Shown one piece after another: positions 33,305-43,992 of a stretch of 64,000 bases of DNA (within the stretch, counting starts at the first letter, position 1; every line of letters begins with the position of its first letter). The notes under the pieces were generated by a model, which saw nothing but the letters and a program-made list of their open reading frames with translations, was not told where the DNA came from and did not search any database. Source of the DNA: Cynocephalus volans (taxonomy: Eukaryota > Chordata > Mammalia > Dermoptera > Cynocephalidae). The DNA is taken from NCBI RefSeq assembly GCF_027409185.1, contig NC_084469.1:99449835-99513834 (forward strand), written 5' to 3'. The position numbers and the translations under genes are program-made.

Positions 33305-33430
33305 ACATCAACGAGTGTGCCCTCGACCCCGAGGTCTGTGCCAATGGCATGTGCGAGAACCTTCGGGGTAGCTACCGCTGCATCTGCAACCTGGGTTATG
33401 AGGCGGGTGCTGAGGGCAAGGACTGTGCAG
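33305..33430 (+). CDS. FBN3: FBN3 coding exon 17: cbEGF7
   Basis: Residues 734-776 ([17 protein letters not shown]). Complete six-cysteine cbEGF, preceded by a 1.7 kb intron holding an MLT1-like LTR, a SINE, a MIR and a MER20. Confidence 0.95.
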
Positions 33431-33511
33431 GTGAGCGTGCCCACAGGCTGGTAGGGGGCAGGCTTCTCCTGCTGCAGACCCCTCACCCCCTCTCCCACCC
33501 CCACACTGCAG

Positions 33512-33637
33512 ACGTGGATGAGTGCACCCTCAACAGCCTCCTGTGTGACAATGGATGGTGCCGCAACAGTCCAGGCAGCTATAGCTGCTCCTGCCCCCAG
33601 GGCTTCAGCTTCCGGCAGGACACAGAGACCTGCGAAG
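33512..33637 (+). CDS. FBN3: FBN3 coding exon 18: cbEGF8
   Basis: Residues 776-818 ([17 protein letters not shown]). Complete cbEGF. The donor GAAG|GTACAG opens a 2.6 kb intron that starts directly with a CA-rich minisatellite. Confidence 0.95.
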
Positions 33638-33649
33638 GTACAGAATCCT

Positions 33650-34560
33650 GGGCATGTACAGAGTCGCATATGCATTCAGTGTGTGCATGCATGGGTTTGT
33701 GCACACACACACATGCTCAGACCCTTACTCATCCCATGTGCAATATGTGCACACAGGCACACATGCTCAAAGACACTTCCATGTGGACCTGTAGTGACAC
33801 ACTCAGACACACATGCCCTATGTAGTGTGCATGCACACACACTTGCACACTGCACGTGGTATGTACACACACAGGCACACACATACATTCATGTGCACAC
33901 TGTGTGCCATGTACACAGACACAAGTGCTCAAAGACTTCCATGTGGACCTGTATTGACACACTAAGACATGCATGCTCCATGCAGTGTGCACACCCAGAC
34001 ATACACACACTTGTACACTGCACACAGTGTACACACACAGACACACACATACATTCAGACACATGCTGTGTGCCATGTGGACAGACACATGCTCAAAGAC
34101 ACATGTACACCTGTATTCACACACAAATCCACTCACACACCCAGACATATATAGTCCCACATGGCCATACATTCATGTACACACACTCAAACAAACATGC
34201 TGACGTTCACACACTCCCTCATTTCTACCCTTTACACACTTGCACTGTCACACAGCTAAAGTCACACTCTTTACACACACCCACATACTCATGCCTGTAC
34301 ACATTTGTGCATACACTTGCACTCAAGTTGCACACTTGTACTCATTCAAGACACAGGTATGCACAATCCCAGACACTTCCACACCTTTACACACTCAGGT
34401 GCTCACACACTGAAAGACACCCTTACACCCATGTTCCCTCGCATGCAGCATCACACACTAGGCTCACACAACCCCTGCCATACCCATACACTTGTGCACA
34501 CACACACTTTGTGGAAATGTCCTTGCACTCACAGACACACACTCGTGCCAACCGTGCGCA
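33650..34560. repeat. CA-rich minisatellite with about 163-base units, FBN3 intron 18
   Basis: CA-rich sequence organised in longer units: the marker CTCAAAGAC plus ACCTGTA/TTGACACAC recurs at about 33,768, 33,930 and 34,094. It begins just after exon 18, so a long open frame runs from the exon into the repeat by chance. Confidence 0.8.
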
Positions 34561-34879
34561 CATGAGCCCCTATCTGATTGCACCCCCCAGCCCCGTCTCT
34601 TTCCCTCCTCTCCTTTACAACCAAAATTCCCCACCCGGCCATCCTGGCTCCCTGCCTAATCCACCTCCCCCCACCCCAGTGCGACTTCTGTCCCCAGTGT
34701 CACTGGTGCCTTCCTTCTCAGATCAGGCCCTGCCACATGCTCTCTGCTTCCCCACCCACCCCTTGTCACGTCTAGGTTTTCTTTCTGTCTCTCACTCTTG
34801 TGTCACAGCCCTCTTGAGGGTCACTGTTCCCCTGTGCATGCACACAGGGCCCTGTGCATAGGCATCCATGCACGGGTGC

Positions 34880-35935
34880 TGTGATGTTGTGATTTACAAT
34901 AAGCACATATATATTTATATATTTCGATCTTCATCCCCAGTCCCTGGCACAGAGCTCCTAAAACCCTTGTAATTTCCTGAGCAATAGGGGAGCTCAGAGC
35001 GTCTTTTGTTCTGACGTCTGGTCTTTGACCCTGGTTCCCGACATAGAACTCCCTTGAGTTTCCTGGGTGATAGGAGTGTCTTTTGTTCTAACGAGGTGAC
35101 TCTTTTTTTTTGGCAGCTGGCCAGTACAGGGATCTGAACCCTTGACCTTGGTGTTATGACACCATATTCTAACCAATTGAGCTAACAGGCCAGCCCATCT
35201 TTTAAAATTTTTTTTTGTGGGGGGTTGGCTGGCTGGTACTGGGATTGAACTCTGGACCTTGTTGTTATCAGCACCACATTCTAACCACTGAGATAACCAG
35301 CCAGCCCTGGTTGAATTGAATCATAGGACACCAAGTTAGTGTCGGCCAGCCCCATGAGGTGACTCTGGATGGGGGCTGGTCACCAGAAAGACCACGGCAT
35401 GATTAGAAAGTTGGAGCATTCGGCCCCACCCTCATTCTCTGGAAAGGGGAGGTGCCCACATGACGGAGCCTCCGTAAACATCCCTAAACTACAGGGTTTG
35501 GGGAGCCTCCAGGTTGGTGGACACATGGAGGTGTCTGCAGGGTGACACCCAGAAAGGGCAGGAATCTCCACACCCCTTCCCACGTACCTTGCCCTGTGCA
35601 TCTCTTCCATCTGACTGTTCATCTGGATCCTTCGTAAGGTCCTTTGTAATAAACCAGTAAATTTACATACAGTGAAGTGTTTCCCTGAGTTCTGTGAGCC
35701 GCAAATGGTCAGAACTCGAGGAGGGGGTCATGGGAACACGCAGTGTATAGCTGGACAGTCAGAAATTCTGGCAGACCACATTTGCAATTGGCATCTGAAG
35801 TATGGAGCATTCTTGTGGGGCTGAGCCCTGGACCTGTGTGTGACTTGAACTCCAGGTAAATAGCGTCAGAATTGAGTTGAATCATAGACATCCAGTTGGT
35901 GTTGGAGAATTGGTCAGTGTGGGGGAAAAAGCTGA
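34880..35935 (+). mobile_element. Old LTR of endogenous retroviral type, split by SINEs
   Basis: GTGATTTACAATAAGCACAT at the left, GCATCTCTTCCATCTGACTG with TTTGTAATAAACCAG (a poly(A)-signal region) in the middle, and CAGAATTGAGTTGAATCAT at the right have the order of a mammalian solo LTR. The family is not fixed; ERVL-like is likely. No viral genes are present. Confidence 0.55.
35103..35356 (-). mobile_element. Tandem antisense SINE array with extra segment
   Basis: Two tRNA-Ile-derived units (35,103-35,197 and 35,209-35,307), then about 38 bases resembling the 3' part of the host LTR and a final GGCCAGCCCC. GAGGTGACTCT flanks the whole array at 35,094 and 35,356, so it may have entered as one piece. 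Confidence 0.75.
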
Positions 35936-36204
35936 CATATCTGGTCACAGAAGTGTTCTGTGCTGTGTTGGGGGTGATAGCAAGAAAAACAGTTTGGTTT
36001 TTCCTGTCTCTCATGGTGCACACACAGGACTCGCAGAAAACACACTCATAGGCACATTTGATTTCCAAACCCTCTGCCTGCACACACGTGCACCTGGCAC
36101 ACCCCAAGCTGCTGGCTGCAGCAGCCCCCTGGGGAGGAGGGGTCCCTGGCCAGGTGGAGCTCCCCCTGCTACAGCTACGAACCTGATGGAAGCTGTCCCC
36201 ACAG

Positions 36205-36324
36205 ACATCGACGAGTGCCTGTCCAGCCCATGTGTGAACGGTGTGTGCCGGAACCTGGCTGGGTCCTACACCTGCGAATGTGCCCCTGGAAGCCGGCTGG
36301 GGCCATCTGGAACCATGTGCCTAG
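36205..36324 (+). CDS. FBN3: FBN3 coding exon 19: cbEGF9
   Basis: Residues 818-858 (DIDECLSSPCVNGVC). A 120-base cbEGF exon with six cysteines, directly before hybrid domain 2. Confidence 0.95.
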
Positions 36325-36417
36325 GTGAGAAGCCCTGAGCCCCACGGAGTGCCAGAAGCTGGGCATCTATGGGTTGTGGGCCCGGCAGGTGAGACAGGTG
36401 AGCTCCCCTCCGCCCAG

Positions 36418-36555
36418 ACAGCACCAAGGGCACCTGCTGGCTGAAGATCCAGGATGGCCGCTGCGAGGCGAACCTGCAGGGAGCCACTCTGCGGTCTGAG
36501 TGCTGCGCCACCCTCGGGGCTGCGTGGGGGAGCCCTTGCGAGCGCTGCGAGATCG
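36418..36555 (+). CDS. FBN3: FBN3 coding exon 20: hybrid domain 2, first part
   Basis: Residues 858-904 ([31 protein letters not shown]). Six of eight cysteines of the second hybrid domain are here. The CC pair in place of a CCC triplet marks it as hybrid rather than TB. Confidence 0.95.
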
Positions 36556-36682
36556 GTAACACCCTCCTCGGGGCCTCGCAGGCATGACCACTGTGCCCAT
36601 TGGAGGCACCGGGATGGAGCAGGTCCCCAGGGCTGGCTGGAGAGAGTGACCTCTCTCTGCATCCCCCTTCTCCCAACCACAG

Positions 36683-36733
36683 ACCCTGCCTGTGCCCGTG
36701 GCTTTGCCCACATGAAGGGTCTCACCTGCGAAG
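36683..36733 (+). CDS. FBN3: FBN3 coding exon 21: hybrid domain 2, end
   Basis: Residues 904-921 (DPACARGFAHMKGLTCE). At 51 bases the shortest exon seen; it supplies the last two cysteines of hybrid 2. It is symmetric in phase, so skipping would keep the frame but break the domain. Confidence 0.92.
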
Positions 36734-37014
36734 GTAACTCCCTGGTCCTCTCTGGTCTTTCCTCCCCTACCTCCCAAGTCCACATACAAGCAGGTGCATG
36801 TCACCAGTGCTGCCTGGGGCCCCTCCCTGGAGTCTTTCGAGATTCAGACAGAGAATCCCCCTCCCTGATATCCAGTCTCCCTGCCACTGTCCCTCTGCTA
36901 CTTCCCTGAGGGCAACATGGGCTTCCTGAGAACCCAGGTAAGTGGCCAGCCTATGTCCTCCCACTCCTGGGAGCCTCCAGCCCTGTCCTCTCCTCCTTAC
37001 CTCCTGCTGCCCAG

Positions 37015-37140
37015 ATGTGAACGAGTGTGAGTCCTTCCCTGGGGTCTGTCCCAACGGACGCTGCCTCAACACCGCTGGCTCTTTTAGCTGTGAGTGTCCC
37101 GAGGGCCTGACGCTGGACGCCACTGGCCGACTGTGCGTGG
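37015..37140 (+). CDS. FBN3: FBN3 coding exon 22: cbEGF10
   Basis: Residues 921-963 ([17 protein letters not shown]). The single cbEGF between hybrid 2 and TB3, as in fibrillin-1. A 2.9 kb repeat-rich intron follows. Confidence 0.95.
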
Positions 37141-37311
37141 GTGAGTCCAGGAGAGGTCCCCATGCAGGACCACCTGCCCTTCATTTTCTCCACCTCTAGT
37201 GACTAGAGACCTCTCCTAGAGATGAGAGGGGTTTAGGGTGTCTCCTAGGACTCTCTAGCTTCTGCTTATGAAATACTGCCTACAAGGACTTGTTTATTTT
37301 CTCCCTCTCTT

Positions 37312-37533
37312 TTTGTTTTTGTTTTTGGCAGCTGGCCGGTGCAGGGATCCAAACCTTTGACCTTGGTTTTATAAAACCATGCCCTAACCACCTGAGCTAA
37401 CCAGCCAGCCCTATTTGGAATAATTTTACCTATTTATTTTTTTGACAGCTGGCTGGCACAGGGATCTGAACCCTTGACCTTGGTGTTATAACATGGCATT
37501 CTAACCAATTGAACTAACCAGCTAGTCCAACGC
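37312..37533 (-). mobile_element. Two tandem antisense SINEs, FBN3 intron 22
   Basis: Units at about 37,312-37,412 and 37,435-37,533, each with T-rich lead, GGATC(C/T)(A/G)AACC and TGAGCTAACC or TGAACTAACC. Confidence 0.83.
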
Positions 37534-37744
37534 TTGCTTGTTCTCTCTGTTTACCAATAAAGTTTACTCAGGGTGGATTTGAGCGTGAAACATCTCGGTG
37601 TTAAGGTGCACACGGGAGCCTTTGGCCTTGCCTGGGCATCTCCCTCCATTGCCAGGGCTCAAACACTCACCCAGAGTGGTTGACCCTTAAACTCAAAGCC
37701 TCTGAAGTATTTTTCCCCTTGATGAGAGTTTCTTGACCTTATCA

Positions 37745-37906
37745 CTGTTGACAGCTTGGACTGACATGTCTTTGTCGTGGGGCCTGTCCTGTGCATTTAG
37801 CAGCATCCCTGGCCTTTGCCCACTTGATGCCAGTAGTACCACTTCAGGTGTGACCATTACTGGTCTCAGGGGTCCCTGGGAGGCCAAATTGCCACAAGTT
37901 GGGAAT
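37745..37906 (-). mobile_element. MER20, antisense
   Basis: GGGCCTGTCCTGTGCATTTA, CAGCATCCCTGGCCTTTGCC and CAGTAGTACCACTTCAGG match antisense MER20. Confidence 0.75.
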
Positions 37907-38164
37907 CGTCCTTCCAGATATGGCTTTCTCCCTTCTCTGAGTGGGATGTTTTATTTTCCCGTTCCCTGTGCTTGTTCAGCCAGGCTCATTGGTCTGCTCC
38001 GGCCATTTCTTGGCCAATAGCATGTCGGCGAGCAGGTAGGGCTCTGTATTATTCCATCAGTGTTTCCTCCCATAGTCCCATCAACCCATTTGTAGCCCCC
38101 TTGTTGGCGTCTCCAGGATTAGCCAACCTGAAGGCAGGCACGTGGGTCCTGATGATCTCTCTCA

Positions 38165-38910
38165 ATGTTTGAAAAAAGAAGACTTTATTTTGAGGGTAGT
38201 TTTAGGTTCACAGCAAAACTGAGCAGAAGGTACATGCGATTCGTGTATATCGCCTGTCCCCATGCACTCACAGCCTCCCCCCCGTTGACGTCCCCCTGCA
38301 GATAGGTACGTTTGTCAACAGTGAACCTCCAATGACATGTCATTATTGCCCAGATTCCACAGTGTAGCTTAGGGTTTACTCTTGGTGTTGTACATTCTAT
38401 GGGGTTGGACAAATGTACGATGACATGCACCTACCATTCCAGCATCATACAGAGCACAGATGGTCCCTGACTTACGACAGCTCATCTTACAATTCTTCAA
38501 CTTTATGATGGCATGAAGATGACACCCATTTAGTAGAAACTGTAGTTGGAGAACCCATACAACGCCTCTATTTTTCAATACGGTATTCAATAAATCACAT
38601 GAGCTATTCAATATTTTATTATAAAATAGGCTTTGTCAGATGATTTTTGCCCAACCGTAGGCTAATGTAAGTGTTCTGAGCACGTTTAAGGTAGGCTAGG
38701 CTAAACTATGGGGTTCGGTAGGTTGGGGGTATTAAATACATTTCCAATTTATGATATTTTTGACAAACAGTGGTTTTATTGGACGTAACCCCATCATAAG
38801 CCAAGGAGCACCTGTAGTTTTACTGCCCTAAAAATCCTCTATGCTTTGCCCATTCGTCCCTCCCTTCCTCCAACCCCCATTCAGTTTTGATTTCCTTTTG
38901 AACTGAGGTA
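38165..38910 (-). mobile_element. L1M (L1ME-like) 3' UTR, antisense, split by Tigger element
   Basis: GGTTTACTCTTGGTGTTGTAC and CATTCCAGCATCATACAGAG run to 38,458; CTGCCCTAAAAATCCTCTAT continues after the insertion. Confidence 0.8.
38459..38816 (+). mobile_element. Tigger-like nonautonomous element, complete
   Basis: Runs from GGTCCCTGACTTACGACAG to AAGGAGCACCTGTA, with GTTCTGAGCACGTTTAAGG inside. It sits in the L1 3' UTR at a TA. It is the same family as 245-1,001. Confidence 0.78.
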
Positions 38911-39155
38911 CAGGTATGCAGCGGGTCTTCTCACTGACCCCAACATGTGACCAAAGAAAGAAAGTAATCGAGGAAAGAGAAAAGAGCTATTACATCGAGG
39001 GAGACGAGACCCTAATTCAGGGGCAGGCAGGGGACTTGGGGAGATCCTAACTCTGGCCGTGTCTGGTCAGATGAGAAGGTTAGCCTTGGGTATAAGACAA
39101 CTTAAGAATCCTCCTGTGTGTGTCTTGGTATGTCTGTTGTTTTCTAAAAATTCTA

Positions 39156-39255
39156 TAGGGCTGGATGATTAGCTCACTTAGAAGAACATGGTGCTGGTAG
39201 TACCAAAGTCATGGGTTCAGATCCGCTGACCAGCCAACCACTGATAATAAAATAA
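39156..39255 (+). mobile_element. tRNA-Ile-derived SINE
   Basis: GATTAGCTCACTTAGAAG and GGGTTCAGATCCGC; flanks TAAAAATTCTATAG and TAAAAATTCTGTAT give a target duplication of about 10-12 bases. Confidence 0.83.
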
Positions 39256-39357
39256 AAATTCTGTATTTCTAGAGATATTACATTCCAGAAATTCATCCTC
39301 CAATTGACTTGCTTAAATGTACGTTATCTTTGTGAAGAGAGAAGAATTGCCCTAGAC

Positions 39358-39565
39358 CAGGGGTCTCCAAACTTTTCCCTTGGAGGACTAGAGAGTAAAT
39401 ATTTTTGGCTCTGTGGGCCATACCATCTCTGCTGCAGTAACTCAGTGCTACAGTGTCACACAAAAGCAGCCATAGACCGTATGTTAACAAGTAGGTGCCA
39501 ATAAAACTTTATTTACAAAAACAGACACCTGGCCCCCAGGCTGTAGTTGCCCAGCACCCTATTTT
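39358..39565 (+). mobile_element. hAT-type MER element, sense
   Basis: CAGGGGTCTCCAAACTTTTC, TGGGCCATACCATCTCTGC and CCAATAAAACTTTATTTAC follow an old hAT-Charlie nonautonomous element. A second copy lies at 47,876-48,081. Confidence 0.7.
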
Positions 39566-39654
39566 AGACCTTCATCTCTGGTGTGGAGGAGTACATGGCT
39601 GCTGTCAGAATGTTCTGAGGGAGTTTTATGGATCAAGCACATGACTCAAGCGAG

Positions 39655-39855
39655 CCAGACAGCGTGGTTTGAACCCCAGGTCTACCTGTTGCTTACTGTG
39701 CAAACTTGGGCAAGTTACGTTACTCAGTTTCTTGCCTGTAAAATGGGCATGATCATAGTGTTTTCCTCTAGGCATTATTTTGAGCATTAAACAGATTGAG
39801 GACCTTAGAACAGTGCTAGGCACATAGTAAACACCCTAGTAGTGCGAGTTATTAT
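39655..39855 (+). mobile_element. MIR
   Basis: GCAAACTTGGGCAAGTTACG, CTGTAAAATGGGCATGATC and AGTGCTAGGCACATAGTAAA. Confidence 0.85.
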
Positions 39856-40033
39856 TACAGAGGTGGGATGACATCAAATCTCAGTGTGAGGAAGTCACCT
39901 CTGTTCACTCTGCCCATTCACCTGACTATGTCAGGGAGAAAGTTTCAGATGGGTGCTGCTGAGTGCAACACCTGTCTCACCGCAGTGGGCACAGCCTGGT
40001 GGGGGTGGACTCAGTGACTATTCCTCTGTGCAG

Positions 40034-40258
40034 ACGTGAGGCTGGAGCCATGTTTCCTGCGTTGGGATGAGGACGAGTGTGGGGTCCCCTTGCCCGGCAA
40101 GTACCGGATGGACGTCTGCTGCTGCTCCATCGGGTCTGCATGGGGAGCTGAGTGCGAGGCCTGCCCAGAGCCCGAGTCCCCGGAGTTCGCCAGCCTGTGC
40201 CCGCGGGGGCTAGGCTTCTCCAGCCAGGACTTCCTGTCTGGCCAGCCCTTCTATAAAG
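40034..40258 (+). CDS. FBN3: FBN3 coding exon 23: TB3 domain
   Basis: Residues 963-1038 (DVRLEPCFLRWDEDEC, DVCCCSIGSAWG). All eight TB cysteines are in this one 225-base exon, unlike TB1, TB2, TB4 and TB5, which are split. The donor AAAG|GTGTGG is weak. Confidence 0.95.
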
Positions 40259-40484
40259 GTGTGGTTGGGCAAGAAGAGCTTGAAGGACAGGTCTCTGGAA
40301 GGATGGGGAGAGCAGGTAGAGGGCACAGCATGGGCAAAGGCTTGGAGGTGCAAAGCATATTCAAGAAAAGGGGATGTGAGAAAGCTCAGGAACTAAGAAC
40401 CCAGAGAGGGCTTGGTTTATGGTTCCTGAGCTTTGGGGCATCAGGGTGGCTTGTCTGATGATGTTTTATGCCCCCGCACTCCAG

Positions 40485-40610
40485 ATGTGAACGAGTGCAA
40501 GGTGTTCCCTGGCTTCTGTACACATGGCACCTGCCGCAACACTGTGGGCAGCTTCCGGTGCTCCTGTGCTGGGGGATTCGCCCTGGATGCCCAGGAAAGG
40601 AACTGCACAG
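40485..40610 (+). CDS. FBN3: FBN3 coding exon 24: cbEGF11
   Basis: Residues 1038-1080 ([17 protein letters not shown]). First of twelve tandem cbEGF modules between TB3 and TB4, the long rod that corresponds to the neonatal Marfan region and onward in fibrillin-1. An NCT sequon overlaps the last cysteine. Confidence 0.95.
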
Positions 40611-41053
40611 GTGGGTGCCCACCTGCAGAGACAGGGACCTTGAATCAGACATGGAAACAAAACCCATTCTTCAGGCACCTCTTGTCATATCTGCCTGCAT
40701 GCTGTGGGACCTAGGGCAGGTCATTGCCCTCTCTGGGCTGCAGGTACTCCGACCTGTAAAAAGAGGGGCTGGCAAAGGTGACCTTCAGGGTTTTCCAGGC
40801 TGTGATGAAATTCCCTGCCCTTGTCCGCTGTTCAGTTAACACCCTTCCATTTCCCTGGCTTGGTTTGGTATTTTGGGGCTCCTGTGTGTCTCCTCATGTC
40901 TACAGATGTGGAGAACCCCTCCCACTCTCCCTGTTGTGCACAGCTAGGGACCCCCTCAGTCTGTGTCCCCTGATGTCTGCACACACAGATTCCGACCCTA
41001 CCCTCTTATATCTGCATTCACGGACCCCCCACCTGAGCCCCCTCTCCCCACAG

Positions 41054-41182
41054 ACATCGACGAATGCCGCATCTCCCCTGACCTCTGTGGCCAGGGCACC
41101 TGTGTCAACACCCCAGGCAGCTTTGAGTGCAAGTGTTTCCATGGCTATGAGAGTGGCTTCATGCTGATGAAGAACTGTATTG
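41054..41182 (+). CDS. FBN3: FBN3 coding exon 25: cbEGF12
   Basis: Residues 1080-1123 ([17 protein letters not shown]). A 129-base exon, one codon longer than the usual 126, in the loop before the last cysteine ([12 protein letters not shown]). Confidence 0.95.
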
Positions 41183-41652
41183 GTAGGTGCCCCGGGTAGG
41201 GTGGGCATTCAGGGCAGGATAGTGGGTATGTTGCTGTGTGGACATGGGTGGAGGGGGCAGGTGTGGGGAACACACAGAACCCAGTTGGGGCACAGCAAGT
41301 CGGGGGGCCATGGGGCGTCATCCTCAGGAGAGAGGCCTGGGGACCAAGATCTGGGAGTGGCCAGCACATTGGTGTTGCGTGAGATCTCCCAGGGTGGGCG
41401 CGGCCTGAGAATAGGACAGGGCCCCAGAGAAAGGCCTGGGAAATGCAGGCATTTAAGGGGCCTCTCGTCCCCGCCATCCACTTTTTTATATATTTAATGG
41501 ACAGCTCACATGCATCTCTTGAGCTAGGGGCACTGCAGGGAGCTCGAAAGCAGAGCCCCGTTTTCTTGAAGCTCATGACCTAATGGGGAGACAGATGTTG
41601 ATAAAATAAATCCCCAAAGAAAGACAAAATCGCCACTGTCAGAAGCTCTAGA

Positions 41653-41745
41653 GGGCTGGATGGTTAGCTCACTTGGTAGAGTGTAGTGCTGTAACACCAA
41701 GGTCAAGGGTTTGGATCCCCATACCAGCCAGCCACCAAGAAAAGA
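41653..41745 (+). mobile_element. tRNA-Ile-derived SINE, FBN3 intron 25
   Basis: GGTTAGCTCACTTGGTAGAG, GGTTTGGATCCCC, CCAGCCAGCCACC. Confidence 0.83.
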
Positions 41746-42279
41746 ACTGGTAAGATGTGCTGGAAAGGGCTACATGGTCTAATGGGAATGCGGACCTGGG
41801 TGATGTGTCTCGTTCTGTGGAGTTTGAGGAGGTGGCTGGGAAGAGGGGAAGTAAGCAGAGTAAGGAGAGGCTAAAATTGCAGCCTGGAGGAAGAACAGCA
41901 CGTGTGAAGGCCCTGAGGTGTGGCTGGTGGGTGGCAAGGCTGCCTGCTCCCTGCCCCGATGCCTGGCGGGGCTGGGCCTCCGCTTCCCGGTGTGTCCTGC
42001 AGGGCGGTGGGGAGGACTTCTCAGCCCTTCCTCCAGTGACTACAGGAGTGTCAGCCTCATGGCCCCTACTCTGAGAATCCCAGCTTCACCCCTGTCCGAC
42101 TTTTTCGTGCTCCTCCCAGCTCAGACTCCACCCCACTGGGTCCTCCGGGCCCCGAGCCTCCAGACTGTCCTGGCTTTGGCTGGGGTGAGAGACTGCAGCA
42201 GGGAGAAGCTGCTACGAGCCACGAGCCATCCTCCCCGGGCCAGCATCTTCACACTTGTTCTCTCCTTCCACACGTCCAG

Positions 42280-42405
42280 ACGTGGATGAGTGTGCAAGGG
42301 ACCCGCGGCTGTGCCGGGGAGGCACTTGCACCAACACAGATGGGAGCTACGAGTGCCAGTGTCCCCCTGGACACGGGCTGATGGCTGACGGCACTGCCTG
42401 TGAAG
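42280..42405 (+). CDS. FBN3: FBN3 coding exon 26: cbEGF13
   Basis: Residues 1123-1165 ([17 protein letters not shown]). Complete cbEGF. The donor is followed at once by a GT-rich minisatellite that fills most of the next intron. Confidence 0.95.
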
Positions 42406-42409
42406 GTGA

Positions 42410-43120
42410 GTGTGCAAACGGGTGTTCATGTGAGTGTGTGTTTGAATGTGAGTCGTATGAGTGAGATGGTGGGCCTGTGTCTCTCTGAGGACACACCTGT
42501 ATGAGCGTGCAGGTGTGTGTCACTGTGTCTCCATGTGTGAGCAGTTGCATGTGTGATGTATATTTGTGTGTGTGTGTGAAGTGTGACTGCATGGGAGTGA
42601 GCTGATGGGAGTATTTGTGTGTGAGAATGTAAGTGTGCACGTGTGCGTGTGCCTGTGAATGTGTGTTTATGAGGGCAAGTGTTTGTGAGTTTGTGTGTGT
42701 GTCTATACAAGGGCAAGTGTTTGTACGTGAGTGGATGTGAGGGCGTGTGTTGCATCTGTGAGTTTGCAAGAGCGTGTGCACATGGACTTGGGTGTGAATG
42801 TATCTGCTGAGAGCAAGTGCATTTTCATGTGAGGGGGTGTGTCTGTGTGAGTCTGAGCGTGCAAGAGGATGTGAGTGTGTATTTGGGTGCGGACGTGTGT
42901 TTATACAAGGGAGATGTATTTATGTGTGAGTGGGTGTGAGGTGTTCGTGAGTCTGTGAGTGTGCATGTGGGTGTGTCTCGATGCAGATGCATGTTTACAC
43001 AAGGGTGAACGTGTTTGTGTGTGAGTGGGTGTGAAGTGTGTTTGTGAGTCTGAGTGTGCACAAGGATGTGTGTTTATCTGGGTACCTTGTGTTTACACAG
43101 CTGGATGTGTTTGCGAGTGG
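42410..43120. repeat. GT-rich minisatellite, FBN3 intron 26
   Basis: Units of about 93-105 bases built of GTGTGAGTGGGTGTGA, TTTATACAAGGG or TTTACACAAGGG and GTGAGTCTG. TGTGAGTGGGTGTGA recurs near 42,925 and 43,020. Begins directly after exon 26. Confidence 0.8.
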
Positions 43121-43257
43121 GTAGATAGGCCCCATGGGGTTGCCAGTGCTGGCAGCATGAGTGCCCACGCTGTGCCCGAGTATGTCTCATCATGCAGGTG
43201 GGGCACAGGCCTGTCCTCCACCTGGGCCACCCCACCAGCTATGTGCTCCCTCCACAG

Positions 43258-43383
43258 ACATCAATGAGTGCTCCCTGAGTGATGGCCTGTGTCCCCACGG
43301 CCAGTGCGTCAATGTCATCGGTGCCTTCCAGTGTTCCTGCCACGCTGGCTTCCAGGCCACCCCTGACCACCAAGGCTGTGTGG
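43258..43383 (+). CDS. FBN3: FBN3 coding exon 27: cbEGF14
   Basis: Residues 1165-1207 ([17 protein letters not shown]). Complete six-cysteine cbEGF; the acceptor TCCACAG lies about 140 bases after the GT-rich tract. Confidence 0.95.
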
Positions 43384-43531
43384 GTGAGACTGTGCCCCCC
43401 TGCTGGCAACCGGGTCCCAACTGCAGTCCCAACGTCAATGGCAGACCCTCTGGTCCTAAAACCAGCCCTCACCCCACTCTTGGCCCTCTCCCCCTGTCCC
43501 AACCCCTCCCCGTCTGCCCTGCCTACTGCAG

Positions 43532-43654
43532 ACATCAACGAATGCCACGTCCAGAACGGTGGGTGTGACGTGCACTGTGTTAACACTGAGGGCAGCTTCC
43601 AGTGCAGCTGCGGACAGGGCTACTCCCTGATGCCCGATGGGAGGACCTGTGCAG
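43532..43654 (+). CDS. FBN3: FBN3 coding exon 28: cbEGF15
   Basis: Residues 1207-1248 ([16 protein letters not shown]). A cbEGF with the shortened Cys2-Cys3 loop also found in the matching fibrillin-1 module. Confidence 0.95.
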
Positions 43655-43866
43655 GTGGGTGGGCATGGCCTCTCCTTCTGTCTGGGATGGGGGGGGAAGA
43701 GGAGGTGTCAGCCAGGTCCCAACTCGTCCATGAGCCAAGCTCAGGCAAAGCCAGCCAGACCCAAGGCATCCTCTGCCCAGCCCTGACCCTGGGGGAGGGA
43801 GGGACCGTGGGGGTCTCCCTCCGTTCCTGCCTGCCTGCAGCCCACCCCCCACTTCTGCTCCCCCAG

Positions 43867-43992
43867 ACGTGGATGAGTGTGAAGAGAACCCGGACATTTG
43901 TGACCGAGGCCAGTGCACCAATGTGCCAGGAGGTCACCGCTGCCTGTGCTACGATGGCTTCACTGCTACCCTGGACATGAAGACATGTGTTG
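43867..43992 (+). CDS. FBN3: FBN3 coding exon 29: cbEGF16
   Basis: Residues 1248-1290 ([24 protein letters not shown]). Complete cbEGF with six cysteines. Confidence 0.95.

Noticed and set aside
33518-34861. 447-codon open frame on the + strand
   Set aside because: It is exon 18 in another frame running into the CA-rich minisatellite; the Thr/His-rich product is a repeat artefact.
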